From contig NZ_QHHQ01000016.1 of the NCBI RefSeq assembly GCF_003258595.1, positions 1 to 43,116 of the forward strand: a stretch of 43,116 bases of DNA, in the 5' to 3' direction. Below are positions 25,413 through 34,074 of the stretch, one piece after another (positions within the stretch are counted from its first letter, which is position 1; every line of letters begins with the position of its first letter). Made by a program: the position numbers and the translations under genes. Below the pieces are notes generated by a model. That model saw only the letters and a program-made list of their open reading frames with translations, ran no database searches and was not told the origin of the DNA. Source of the DNA: Acuticoccus sediminis (GTDB taxonomy: Bacteria; Pseudomonadota; Alphaproteobacteria; Rhizobiales; Amorphaceae).

Positions 25413-26345
25413 TCATGGGAATCCAGCGCCCGTCATCGCCTCGGAGATCTCCCACAGCCGCGCGTTCGTTGCCGGATCGTCCGTCGCGGGCGGCACCTTG
25501 GCAGGCGCGGGGTGCCCGCGCGTCTCCCTCATGCGGTCCGGGCCGTAGTAGACGCCGGGAACGGCCTGCGGCGCCGTTCCGGCGTAGAGCATCGGCAGCG
25601 CGCCCTGGTCCACGGGCTGGAACAGGAACCACAGCGCCGACCGGGCGATCCCGCGCATGCTCCACCGGCCCGGCGCGTTGTGGAGAAGCTCGGTCCGCGC
25701 GATGCCGGGATGCGCGGCCATCGAGGCGACGCCCCACCCGCCGGCCTCGCTTCGGCGCTGCAGCTCGCGCGCGAACATCAGGCACGCGAGCTTGGAGCGG
25801 GCGTAGACCGGCATCGGCCTGTAGGACCACGTCGCGCCGAGATCGTCGAGGTCCATCGTACCGCCCTGCGCCGCGATGCTCGACACGGTGACGACACGCG
25901 CCCCCGCCCCGTCCCGCAGCAGCGGCAGAAGGCGCGCCGTGAGGGCGAAGTGGCCGAGATAGTTGGTGCCGAACTGCAGCTCGAACCCGTCCGCGGTCTC
26001 CTGCCGGCGCGGCGGCGTCATGACGCCGGCGTTGTTGACGAGGAGGTCGATGCTGCCGAAACCCGTCGCCATCCGCGACGCGAAGTCGGCGATGGACTCG
26101 AGGCGCGCGAGGTCCAGCGCCTCGAACGTGGCGAGCGCGCCGGGGACGGTCTTCGCGATGCGGAGGGCCGCCGCCTCCCCCTTCTCGGGGTTGCGGCCGG
26201 CGATGATCACGCCCGCGCCGGCCCGGGCGAGCGCCAGGGCGATCTCATAGCCGAGACCGCCCGTCCCGGTGACGACGGCCGTGCGTCCCTGCTGCGACGG
26301 GATGTCGGCCGCCGTCCATCGCGCTTTCGGTGTCGGTGCCAGCAT
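25413..26345 (-). CDS. Short-chain dehydrogenase (retinol/protochlorophyllide-reductase-like)
   Basis: 310 residues, longer than classical SDRs. Glycine motif TGTGGLGYE (26-34), then AGRNPEKGEAAALRI, NNAGVMTPPRRQETADGFEL with the FGTNYLGHFALTARLLPLL segment, VVTVSSIAAQGG, and Tyr-x3-Lys in VYARSKLACLMFA. This set, with FQTNxLGHFxLT, marks the retinol dehydrogenase/WW-oxidoreductase-like SDR subgroup. The substrate is unknown. AGGAGC precedes ATG 26345, which is preferred over starts further upstream that only add a non-conserved tail. It sits in a minus-strand run: molybdenum enzyme genes, DUF2147, this SDR, DedA, methyltransferase. Confidence 0.88.
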   Translation of the reverse strand: MLAPTPKARWTAADIPSQQGRTAVVTGTGGLGYEIALALARAGAGVIIAGRNPEKGEAAALRIAKTVPGALATFEALDLARLESIADFASRMATGFGSIDLLVNNAGVMTPPRRQETADGFELQFGTNYLGHFALTARLLPLLRDGAGARVVTVSSIAAQGGTMDLDDLGATWSYRPMPVYARSKLACLMFARELQRRSEAGGWGVASMAAHPGIARTELLHNAPGRWSMRGIARSALWFLFQPVDQGALPMLYAGTAPQAVPGVYYGPDRMRETRGHPAPAKVPPATDDPATNARLWEISEAMTGAGFP

Positions 26346-26442
26346 CGTTTGCTCCTGTGGTCGATCGTGACGAGCCGTGCCGCCGGGCTCCGTTCCGAGG
26401 GAGGCGCCTCTGACGAGACGGACGGCCCGGCCGGCGCGCGCG

Positions 26443-26913
26443 TCAGCGGCCGACACGACGGAACTCCAGCGTCCGGCCGAGCATCGGCGTGCCGCGATAG
26501 GCGCGCAGCTCCATCGTCTCGCCCTCGACCGTGACGCGCGCCGAGGCGGTCTCGCCCCTCGGCGCCAGGTAGAGGCTGCCGTCCTCCAGCCGCTGGTCCT
26601 CAGGATCCCAGGTGAGCCCGGTGAGGAAGACGATGCCCTCCAGGGAGCGCCCCCTCAGAGCGGGATCGGGATTTTTGACGTCCCGCTTGAAGGTCCCGTC
26701 CGGCTCGACCATGAGCGCGCCGTAGATGATGCGGCCCGCGTACCGGTCGTCATCGGCGAACATCTCGAACCTGATGTCGCCGTTTGCGGTCTCCCAGATG
26801 CCGAGAGCCGCGTCCGGCCCCGACGACTGGGCGCAGGCCGGGCCGACGAGCGAGAGGCCGGTCTCGACGACCACGGCGGCCGTCAGCAGGGTGGCCCGTA
26901 AGGTCTTGAACAT
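26443..26913 (-). CDS. DUF2147 protein with signal peptide
   Basis: 156 residues. Residues 1-29 form a signal peptide (LRATLLTAAVVVETGLSLVG, ending ACAQ). The mature part follows the DUF2147 pattern: ALGIWETANGDIRFEMFADDDRY, IIYGALMVEPDGTFKRDVKN, GIVFLTGLTWDPEDQRLEDG, with a C-terminal strand ending RTLEFRRVG. The domain is a small periplasmic beta-barrel of unknown function. It is 118 bases downstream of the molybdenum subunit gene and 97 bases upstream of the SDR start, so co-transcription with both is likely. Confidence 0.85.
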   Translation of the reverse strand: MFKTLRATLLTAAVVVETGLSLVGPACAQSSGPDAALGIWETANGDIRFEMFADDDRYAGRIIYGALMVEPDGTFKRDVKNPDPALRGRSLEGIVFLTGLTWDPEDQRLEDGSLYLAPRGETASARVTVEGETMELRAYRGTPMLGRTLEFRRVGR

Positions 26914-27031
26914 GCTTTCGATCCTTCGGAATGAGGTCGGTTTGCCAGCGGAGCACGGGTCACGGCGGCGGAGCCGGCGCGCCACGCTCGCGGTCGCAGG
27001 AGCCCGGTGGCGGACGTCGCGGTACGCCGGT

Positions 27032-29350
27032 TCAACCGGCCTCGGCGGCGAGGACGGTGCGGAGCCGCCCCGCCCCGGTGGTCTCGGCGAGCGCCAGCGG
27101 GAGGGAGCGGGGCCGGGTCCCCGTCGCGGCAAAGATCGCGTTGCCGACCGCAGCGGCGATGGGAGCGACGCCCGGCTCCCCTGCCCCGCCCGGCGGCAGT
27201 TCGCTCGGCACGATCTCCACCACCACCTCGGGTGCGTTCGCCAGTCTCGGCATGGTGAAGTCGTGGAAGTTGGACTGCTCAATGCGGCCATCGCTGAGCG
27301 TGACCCTGCTGATCAGGGCCGTGGTCAGGCCGAAGAGAATGCCGCCTTCCATCTGCGCGACGACCGCGTCGGGGTTCACCACGGTGCCGACGTCTACGGC
27401 GCAGAACACACGCGGGACCCGAACCTCGCCGTCGCCCGTTACGATGACCTCGGCGACCACAGCGACGATGCTCTCGAAGCAGTGCTCCATGGCGATGCCA
27501 CGGCTGCGCCCCGCCGCCATGGGCGCGCCCCAGCCGGAAAGCGCGGCCACACGCTCGATGACGGCGAGGTGCCGCGGACTTCGGGCGAGGAGGGCGCGGC
27601 GATAGTCCACCGGATCGGTCTCGGCGGCGGCGGCGCACTCGTCGACGAACGATTCCGCGAAGAAGGTGTTGAAGCTGAAGCCGTTGGATCGCCACAGGCC
27701 GATCGGCACGTGCGAGGGGACGTGGACGCTGCGCACCCGCCTGGCGGGGAGCGCATAGTACGGCTTCTCGAGACCCTCGGCGGTGAGGCGGTCCCCGTCC
27801 GGGCTCGGCGTGATCGGCAGCGTGCGGCTCCCGATCGACTGCATCAGCGACTGCGCGGCGACGAGCGCATCCCAAGCGGCGGGCAGTCCGTCGGCGCCGA
27901 GGACGGCCGTCAGCCCGGCCCGCGCGTGGCTGCGATACATCGCGCGCCCGATGTCCTCCTCGCGCGGCCACAGGAGCTTGACCGGCCTGCCGGGATGGCG
28001 CGCGGCGAGGAAGGCGGCCTCGGCGACCACCTCCGTCTCGGTGCGGCGTCCAAACGCGCCGCCGTTCATGGTGATGTGGCTGACGACCTCCGCCGGATCG
28101 ACACCGGCCCACCCCATGCCGCGAAAGACGGCCCATCTTGTGAGGCTGATCGACTGGGAGGGCACCCATGCCTCCGCCCTCCCGCCTGGCCGCAGCACCA
28201 CGGTGGCGTTCATCGATTCCATGCAGGCATGGGCCACCAGCGGCGCGACGTAGGTCGCTTGGACGACCCGGGCTCCATCAACCGCTAAGGCCGCGCCGAC
28301 GTCGCCGTCCTCGACGTGAATGTACGGCTCGCCGCCCTCCAGCGCGTCCGCGAGACGCGCGTCCAGCGCGTCGCTCGACACCGCGTCGGCCTCCGATGCG
28401 CTCCACTCCACGTCGAGCCGCGCGGCGGCCGTCTCGGCCTGCCACCAGGAGCGCGCGACGACTGCCACACTGCGGTCCTCGATGATCGCGACGTCGAGGA
28501 CGTCCGGCTCGGCGCGGACCTCGGCCTCGTTGGCGATCCGCACCACCCTCGTCCCGAAGACCGGCGCGTGGCGGATCGAGGCGTGCAGCATGTCCGGCAG
28601 GACGACGTCGATGCCGAAGACCGGCTCGCCCTTCACCTTCGCCGGGATGTCGACACGACGCTGCGAGCGACCGATGATCCGCCACTCGGACCGCGGCTTC
28701 AGGGCCGGCCGGTCGGGCGGCGCCAACACGGCGGCCTGCCGCGCGAGATCCGCGTAGGGAATGCTTCGCCCCGACGCGGCGTGATGGACGGCGGCGTCGG
28801 AGGTGGTCAGCTCGGCGACGGGAACGCCGAGGCGCGCGGCACCCGCGGCAAGGAGCATGTGCCGCGCCGCTGCGCCCGCGACCCGCATCGGGTGCCACAG
28901 GTTGAGCGTCGACGCGGACGCGCCGGTCGTGATGAGCGGGATCGACGAGATCAGGCGCCGGCCGATCCACGTGACCGGCCCCTGCGGCTCCTCCGGGCGC
29001 ACGCCCAGCATCTGGGCCCAGTGCGCATAAACGGGAAGAAGCTCCACTGGATGCTCGACGCTGATGCGCTCGTCGAACGGGATGTCCATTTCTTCGGCCA
29101 CCAGCATGGCGAGGCCGGTGTGGATGCCCTGCCCCATCTCGGTGCGCGGCACCTTGACGACCACGCGGCCGTCGTCGTGGAGGGTCACGAAGGCGTTCAT
29201 GACCGCGTCGTCGCCATCGACGAACCCGCCGAGGCCGTCGACGTCGACGGTCGCGAGATAACCGAGCCCGCCGAGCGCGGCCACGAGGGCGGTGCCGCCG
29301 AGGGCCGCACCGGTGAGGAGGAACGTGCGGCGGGAGAGGAGCTTTGTCAT
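27032..29350 (-). CDS. Isoquinoline 1-oxidoreductase-like molybdenum hydroxylase, large subunit
   Basis: 772 residues. A Tat-like signal or anchor (SRRTFLLTGAALGGTALVAA) begins the protein, which is then a xanthine oxidase-family molybdenum subunit of the two-subunit IorB type. Key blocks: VPRTEMGQGIHTGLAMLVAEE at the N-terminus (a IorB-specific inversion of domain order), PAKVKGEPVFGIDV, NGGAFGRRTETEVVAEAAFLA, and catalytic Glu725 in GAGEPGVAPIAAAVGNAI. IorAB enzymes hydroxylate N-heterocycles or oxidise aldehydes, carry MCD cofactor and pass electrons to cytochromes rather than FAD, matching the absence of an FAD subunit gene. It starts 8 bases after the iron-sulfur subunit stop. Confidence 0.9.
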   Translation of the reverse strand: MTKLLSRRTFLLTGAALGGTALVAALGGLGYLATVDVDGLGGFVDGDDAVMNAFVTLHDDGRVVVKVPRTEMGQGIHTGLAMLVAEEMDIPFDERISVEHPVELLPVYAHWAQMLGVRPEEPQGPVTWIGRRLISSIPLITTGASASTLNLWHPMRVAGAAARHMLLAAGAARLGVPVAELTTSDAAVHHAASGRSIPYADLARQAAVLAPPDRPALKPRSEWRIIGRSQRRVDIPAKVKGEPVFGIDVVLPDMLHASIRHAPVFGTRVVRIANEAEVRAEPDVLDVAIIEDRSVAVVARSWWQAETAAARLDVEWSASEADAVSSDALDARLADALEGGEPYIHVEDGDVGAALAVDGARVVQATYVAPLVAHACMESMNATVVLRPGGRAEAWVPSQSISLTRWAVFRGMGWAGVDPAEVVSHITMNGGAFGRRTETEVVAEAAFLAARHPGRPVKLLWPREEDIGRAMYRSHARAGLTAVLGADGLPAAWDALVAAQSLMQSIGSRTLPITPSPDGDRLTAEGLEKPYYALPARRVRSVHVPSHVPIGLWRSNGFSFNTFFAESFVDECAAAAETDPVDYRRALLARSPRHLAVIERVAALSGWGAPMAAGRSRGIAMEHCFESIVAVVAEVIVTGDGEVRVPRVFCAVDVGTVVNPDAVVAQMEGGILFGLTTALISRVTLSDGRIEQSNFHDFTMPRLANAPEVVVEIVPSELPPGGAGEPGVAPIAAAVGNAIFAATGTRPRSLPLALAETTGAGRLRTVLAAEAG

Positions 29351-29358
29351 CGCCGGCC

Positions 29359-29823
29359 TCACCCTTCGGCCCGCAGTGCGGCGGCGCGGTGGATCGCGCG
29401 GCGGATGCGCGGGTAGGTGCCGCAGCGGCAGATGTTGGTGATCGCCGCGTCGATCTCGGCGTCGGTCGGATCGGGGACGCGCTCCAGAAGCGCCGTCGCG
29501 GCGACGAGGAAACCCGGCTGGCAGTAGCCGCATTGGGGCGCCTGCTCGTCGATCCAGGCCTGCTGCACCGCGGACAGCGTGCCGTCCGGAGCGGCGAGGC
29601 CCTCCACCGTCACCACGGTTCGGCCCGCGACGGCACCGAGCGAGGTCACACAGGACGGGGTCGACTGCCCGTCAACCAGGACCCGGCAGGCCCCGCACTC
29701 GGCGATGCCGCAACCGTACTTGGGCCCGAGAAGGCCGGCATCTTCCCTGAGCGCCCACAGGAGAGGCTTGTCCTCGGGCGCCTCCACGTCGACAAGGCGC
29801 CCGTTTAGCGTGAGAGAAACCAT
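29359..29823 (-). CDS. Isoquinoline 1-oxidoreductase-like [2Fe-2S] subunit
   Basis: 154 residues, without signal peptide. Two iron-sulfur domains: Cys38, 43, 46 and 58 (GCGIAECGAC...C), and Cys98, 101, 132 and 134 (CGYC...CRC), each binding one [2Fe-2S] cluster. This is the small electron-transfer subunit partnering the large subunit encoded just downstream; export could occur by hitchhiking on the Tat signal of that subunit. ATG 29823 has GGAG six bases upstream; GTG 29835 overlaps that ribosome site and is less likely. It is the first gene of the minus-strand run and is divergent from an AraC gene, with 259 bases between them that hold the operator-like site at 29991-30020. Confidence 0.92.
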   Translation of the reverse strand: MVSLTLNGRLVDVEAPEDKPLLWALREDAGLLGPKYGCGIAECGACRVLVDGQSTPSCVTSLGAVAGRTVVTVEGLAAPDGTLSAVQQAWIDEQAPQCGYCQPGFLVAATALLERVPDPTDAEIDAAITNICRCGTYPRIRRAIHRAAALRAEG

Positions 29824-29990
29824 GGCGAACTCCACTACCTGATCGTCTGGCCGGATGAGCGATGCGCCGTGCGGGCCCGACCGGAGATCGGCGACCTGGA
29901 AAGGCGGGCCGCGAGGGGCCGTCCATCCTTCGAGCGCATCGTCGGAGTGGAAGATGCGGTTGCGGGCCCCTCCCCGCTTGCCCGTGCGCC

Positions 29991-30020
29991 CGAAAAACTT
30001 GCCTATTCGTCCAATCGCTC
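29991..30020 (-). promoter_or_regulatory. Putative AraC operator upstream of the molybdenum hydroxylase operon
   Basis: On the minus strand the site reads TTGGACGA (30014-30007), four bases, GCAAG (30002-29998), four bases, TCG. It matches the site at 22246-22275 at 21 of 30 positions. It points towards the small-subunit gene (start 29823) and away from the AraC gene (start 30083), the same geometry as in the SDR promoter. The surrounding 259 bases hold no gene. Confidence 0.65.
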
Positions 30021-30082
30021 TGGCAGCGGCAGGGTCGACTGCGTAGCTACGCCAAGCACAGTCACACTTGCGGGGATGAGCG

Positions 30083-31144
30083 ATGGCTTCGACGCTGACA
30101 ACGGCCCTCGAGACCTACATCGCAGAGATGGGGGGCGGCGACGGCCTTTATGCTACGCCGATGCAGGACACCTTCATCATGCGCACGAGCCGGACGGTGA
30201 TGCCGTTCCGCAGGCTCTACCGGCCGGCGCTGTGCGTCGTCGCGCAGGGGGCGAAGCAGCTGAGGGTTGGCGACGAAGTGCTGAACTATGCGGAAGGGAC
30301 GGCGGTCGCCGTCACCGTGGAGGTGCCCGGCAACGGGACGGTGACCAAAGCGAGCGCGACCGAGCCCTTTCTCGGGCTGACAATCGACTTCGACCCCCGC
30401 CTCTTGCGCGAGGTCATGGAGCAGCTCGAAGCCCCGCCGACGCCGACCGACACGCAGCTCGGCGCCTTCGTCGAGACGCTGTCCGAGCCGCTCCTCGACT
30501 GCATGGCACGGCTCGTGCGCCTGCTGGCGACCCCCGAGGCCGTTCCGATCCTCTATCCGGCCATCCTCAAGGAGATTTACTTCTGGCTCCTGACCGGACC
30601 GAACGGCGGCGAGGTCGCCAAGATCGTGCGCTCGGACAGCCACACGCGGCGGATCGCCGACGCGGTCCACTTCCTGCGGCAGAATTATACGCGGACGATC
30701 CGGGTAGAGGAGGTGGCGGAGGCGGCGCGAATGGGTCTGTCGTCCTTCCACCATCATTTCAGGCTCATCACGCAGCTTTCGCCGCTGCAGTTCCAGAAGC
30801 AGCTGCGGCTCCTGGAGGCGCGCCGGCTGATGGTGGCCGAGTCGGCCAACGTGACGAGTGCGGCGATCAAGGTCGGCTACGAGAGCGTGTCGCAATTCAG
30901 TCGCGACTACACGCGCCAGTTCGGCACCCCGCCCAAGCGCGACGCGATGGCCCTGAAGGCGGTGGCGCTGCCGAACTGGGCGCCGGGCCTCACGCCCATC
31001 GCCGATGAACTTCTATACCGGGAGACACCGGCGGTCGAGCGCGTGCGGTCCCCGGTGGCGTTTCGGCCGACGCCGCACGTGGCCGCCGCCCGCGAAGCGG
31101 GGCGGCCTGAGCGCGAGCCGGCCCTCGGGCTGAGCGCCCCGTGA
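30083..31144 (+). CDS. AraC-family regulator (AraC_N type)
   Basis: 353 residues. The N-terminal AraC_N effector domain has MRTSRTVMPFRRLYRPALCV, VAQGAKQLRVGDEVLNYAEG and FDPRLLREVMEQL. The C-terminal double HTH has RVEEVAEAARMGLSSFHHHF, RLLEARRLMVAES and VGYESVSQFSRDYTRQFG. About 50 residues after the HTH form a variable, Pro/Arg-rich tail. Proteins of this subgroup activate adjacent oxidoreductase operons in response to small reactive or aromatic compounds. It is divergent from the two-subunit molybdenum hydroxylase operon; the operator-like site lies between them, so that operon is the likely target. Confidence 0.9.
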   Translation: MASTLTTALETYIAEMGGGDGLYATPMQDTFIMRTSRTVMPFRRLYRPALCVVAQGAKQLRVGDEVLNYAEGTAVAVTVEVPGNGTVTKASATEPFLGLTIDFDPRLLREVMEQLEAPPTPTDTQLGAFVETLSEPLLDCMARLVRLLATPEAVPILYPAILKEIYFWLLTGPNGGEVAKIVRSDSHTRRIADAVHFLRQNYTRTIRVEEVAEAARMGLSSFHHHFRLITQLSPLQFQKQLRLLEARRLMVAESANVTSAAIKVGYESVSQFSRDYTRQFGTPPKRDAMALKAVALPNWAPGLTPIADELLYRETPAVERVRSPVAFRPTPHVAAAREAGRPEREPALGLSAP

Positions 31145-31316
31145 CGGCGGCAAGTGTCCACTGCCGCACCGGTCTTCGTCGTCGGCCGCGAGCGTCGCCC
31201 GGCTCGCTGATGTCCTTTCGACGAACGCCGACGGCACAGCGCCTCGGGTAATGCACCTGCCGTCCGCGGCGCGCTCTGCGCTCGGGATGTGGCGAAGGCC
31301 GGGGGGATTGACGCGG

Positions 31317-32291
31317 ATGCAGCTCTTCGACGATCTCCTGGAGAGGTTGCGGCTCGACAGCACGGTGTTCTGCCGGATGTCGCTGGCCGGCGACTGGGGC
31401 TTCACGAAGGCCGCGCTGCAGGGCGCACCGTTCCACATCGTTCTGTCGGGGCGTGCTTGGGTTGAACTCGCCGGCGAGCGGGGCTTCCAGCTGGCGTCCG
31501 GCGACGTCGTCATCCTGCCGGGCGGGCAGCCCCATCGTCTACTCGCCCGCCCCGGCGTCGCGCCGGTTTCCTGGAGCGATATCGCCGACGAGATGGGACT
31601 TTCCCCCTGGGAGCCTGGCGCTCGGTTCAAGGCGCTGGACCTTTCGTTCGGCGATGGCCAGCCCGTGACCCGCCTCATCTCCGGCGTCTTCGCGTTCGAG
31701 GATAAGCGCCGCAACCCGGTCCTCGCCGCCCTGCCGCCGATCCTGCACCACAAGACGAGTGGCGACCCTGAAGCCGCGCGGTCGGTGGCGAGCCTCGTCT
31801 CACTGCTCGAGACAGAGCTGGTACCGGATGCGCCGGGGGCCGCGGCCGTCTGCACGCGGCTCGCCGACATCCTCTTCATCCAGATCGTCAGGCACCACCT
31901 CGCCGCCGCAAGCCTCCCCGCAGGGTGGCTGCGGGGCGTCGCTGACCCCCGGATCGCCCCGGCTCTCGTCCTCATCCAGAACGCGCCGCACGAGACCTGG
32001 TCCGTGGCGGCGCTGGCGAAGGAAGTTGGAATGTCGCGCTCGCATTTCGCGGCACGGTTCCGGGACGTCGTCGGCAAGCCGCCGCTCGACTTCCTCACCG
32101 ATTGGCGGATGTACCAGGCGACGATCCAGCTCGCGGACATCGGCGTGCCGGTAAAATCCGTCGCGGCGTCGATCGGGTATGCCTCGGACGTCTCGTTCAG
32201 CAAGGCGTTCAAGCGCTGGGCGGGTCATTCGCCCGCGGCCTACCGCCGGCGGCTCGGCAACGCGAACGGCGCCGAGGGGATCGAGGCGTGA
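31317..32291 (+). CDS. AraC-family regulator (cupin-type sensor)
   Basis: 324 residues. The N-terminal half is a cupin sensor domain: FDDLLERLRLDSTVFCRMSL, APFHIVLSGRAWVELAG, ASGDVVILPGGQPHRLLAR, then the family mark LPPILHH. The C-terminal HTH pair reads WSVAALAKEVGMSRSHFAARF and SIGYASDVSFSKAFKRWAGHSP. ATG 31317 starts at the conserved QLFDDLL and is preferred to ATG 31251. It lies 95 bases upstream of paoA copy 2 on the same strand and may regulate it or be co-transcribed with it. The effector is unknown; relatives respond to small metabolites in the cytoplasm. Confidence 0.9.
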   Translation: MQLFDDLLERLRLDSTVFCRMSLAGDWGFTKAALQGAPFHIVLSGRAWVELAGERGFQLASGDVVILPGGQPHRLLARPGVAPVSWSDIADEMGLSPWEPGARFKALDLSFGDGQPVTRLISGVFAFEDKRRNPVLAALPPILHHKTSGDPEAARSVASLVSLLETELVPDAPGAAAVCTRLADILFIQIVRHHLAAASLPAGWLRGVADPRIAPALVLIQNAPHETWSVAALAKEVGMSRSHFAARFRDVVGKPPLDFLTDWRMYQATIQLADIGVPVKSVAASIGYASDVSFSKAFKRWAGHSPAAYRRRLGNANGAEGIEA

Positions 32292-32386
32292 CAGGCTTGG
32301 ACTGACGGTGTGGTTTCGTGGACGCCCGAGGCGGCGCGTCCGGGACCAGTTGCGACTACCTCTTGTTCCAAAGAGGAGTTTCGACG

Positions 32387-33055
32387 ATGGCCTCATCCAG
32401 ATCCGACGATTTGGTTCCCCCCGACACCCCCAAAACCCAGACCCGAGACGGCGGCGCCGGCTTCCCGATCACCCGCCGCGATGCGCTCGCGACCGGAGCG
32501 GCCGCCGCCGCAGCCGTGCCGCTCATGCGCGCGGGCGGCGCGGCGGCGCAAGGCGAGGCGGCGCGCTCCCCGCTTCGCCAGGGCGCCACCGTGGTGCGCG
32601 CGACCGTCAACGGCGAGTCGGTCGAGGTGGAGATCGATCCCCGCTCCTCCCTGCTCGACGTGCTGCGTGAGACACTCGGCCTGACCGGCGCCAAGAAAGG
32701 CTGCGACCACGGCCAGTGCGGCGCCTGCACGGTCCATGTGGACGGCCGGCGCGTCGCCTCGTGCCTCACCCTCGCCGCCAAGATCGACGGTCGCGAGGTC
32801 ACAACCATCGAGGGTCTTTCGGACGGCGACACGCTGCACCCGATGCAACAGGCCTTCATCGACCACGATGCCCTCCAATGCGGCTACTGCACGCCGGGCC
32901 AGATTATGGCCGCGGTGGCGTGCGTCGCCGAGGGCAACGCGACGAGCCCCGAACGCATCCCCGAATACATGAGCGGCAACATCTGCCGCTGCGGCGCCTA
33001 CGTCGGGATCGTCGCCGCGACCCTCGATGCCGCCGCCAAGATGGGAGAAGGCTGA
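32387..33055 (+). CDS. paoA: Aldehyde oxidoreductase, [2Fe-2S] subunit (PaoA), copy 2
   Basis: 222 residues. Twin-arginine signal with Arg30-Arg31 (ITRRDALATGAAA) and an Ala-rich core ending GGAAAQ. Cluster ligands are Cys106, 111, 114, 126 and Cys165, 168, 200, 202. From the first cluster onwards about 115 of 123 residues equal copy 1, while the signal peptide and first strand differ strongly. One change stands out: PERIPEYMSGN has Pro where copy 1 has Arg, in the helix leading to the second cluster. AAGAGGAG precedes ATG 32387. The product should carry electrons from PaoC to PaoB in the periplasm. Its stop overlaps paoB (TGATG). Confidence 0.92.
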   Translation: MASSRSDDLVPPDTPKTQTRDGGAGFPITRRDALATGAAAAAAVPLMRAGGAAAQGEAARSPLRQGATVVRATVNGESVEVEIDPRSSLLDVLRETLGLTGAKKGCDHGQCGACTVHVDGRRVASCLTLAAKIDGREVTTIEGLSDGDTLHPMQQAFIDHDALQCGYCTPGQIMAAVACVAEGNATSPERIPEYMSGNICRCGAYVGIVAATLDAAAKMGEG

Positions 33056-34074
33056 TGCAACCGTTCACCTACGCGCGCCCCGCGACGGCGGACGAGGCCG
33101 TCGCGGCGTTCGCCTCCGCCGGCGAAGGCGCCCGCTACATCGCCGGCGGCACCACGCTCTACGACCTGATGAAGCTGAGGGTCGAAGCGCCGCGTCACCT
33201 CATCGACGTCACCGCGATTGCCGGACTGGACGCGGTCGACACCTCGGGCGACGTGCTGCGGTTCGGGGCCTTGGCGCCGATGAGCACGGTCGCGCGCGAT
33301 CCGGTTTTGGAGTGCGATTACCCGGTGCTCGCCGAGGCGCTGTGGAAAGCCGCCTCGCAACAGCTTCGCAACATGGCGACCGTCGGCGGCAACCTCCTGC
33401 AACGCACCCGCTGCATGTACTTCCGTCACGGGGCCGGTTCTGTCTCGGGCGGTGTCGCGCCCTACCCGTGCAACAAACGCGAGCCGGGATCCGGCTGCGC
33501 CGCGATCGGCGGGCTCGACCGCGGGCAGGCCGTGCTCGGGACCAGCGCGGCGTGCACCGCCGTCTCGCCGGGCGACTGGCCGGTCGCGCTGACGGCGATG
33601 GATGCCGCCGTCGAGGTGCGCGGCCCAGGCGGCGACCGCACGATCCGGATCGCCGACTTCTACCGCCTTCCCGGCGACACGCCGGAGCGTGAAAACGTCC
33701 TGGAGCCGGGCGAGATGATCGTCGCCATCCTCGTGCCGAAGACGCCGGCCGGGCGGCGCTCGACCTATCACAAGATCCGCGACCGCGAGTCCTACGCCTT
33801 CGCGCTCGCCTCGGCGGCGGTGGCGCTCGAGATGTCGGGTGAGCGGATCACCGACGCCCGCATCGCGCTCGGCGGCGTCGCGACCGTGCCCTGGCGCTCG
33901 GCGGACGCCGAGGCGGTGTTGACCGGCGCCGTCGTGACGCGCGAGCGCGCGATGGACGCCGGACGGGCCGCATTCGCCGACGCGCGACCCGGCCGCCACA
34001 ACGCCTTCAAGATCGAGCTCGGCGCCCGCACCGTCGCCGACGCCATTATGATCGCAGCCGAAAGGAACGCGTGA
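33055..34074 (+). CDS. paoB: Aldehyde oxidoreductase, FAD and [4Fe-4S] subunit (PaoB), copy 2
   Basis: 339 residues. FAD blocks RYIAGGTTLYDLMKL and RNMATVGGNLLQRTRC are the same as in copy 1. The [4Fe-4S] ligands are Cys120, 139, 148 and 167; a six-residue insertion (around SVSGGVA) lengthens the loop between the first two Cys relative to copy 1. The C-terminal domain has RRSTYHKIRDRESYAFALAS and ends HNAFKIELGA. It should transfer electrons from PaoA to an external acceptor. Start and stop overlap both neighbours by one base, as in copy 1, so the whole operon layout is preserved. Confidence 0.93.
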   Translation: MQPFTYARPATADEAVAAFASAGEGARYIAGGTTLYDLMKLRVEAPRHLIDVTAIAGLDAVDTSGDVLRFGALAPMSTVARDPVLECDYPVLAEALWKAASQQLRNMATVGGNLLQRTRCMYFRHGAGSVSGGVAPYPCNKREPGSGCAAIGGLDRGQAVLGTSAACTAVSPGDWPVALTAMDAAVEVRGPGGDRTIRIADFYRLPGDTPERENVLEPGEMIVAILVPKTPAGRRSTYHKIRDRESYAFALASAAVALEMSGERITDARIALGGVATVPWRSADAEAVLTGAVVTRERAMDAGRAAFADARPGRHNAFKIELGARTVADAIMIAAERNA

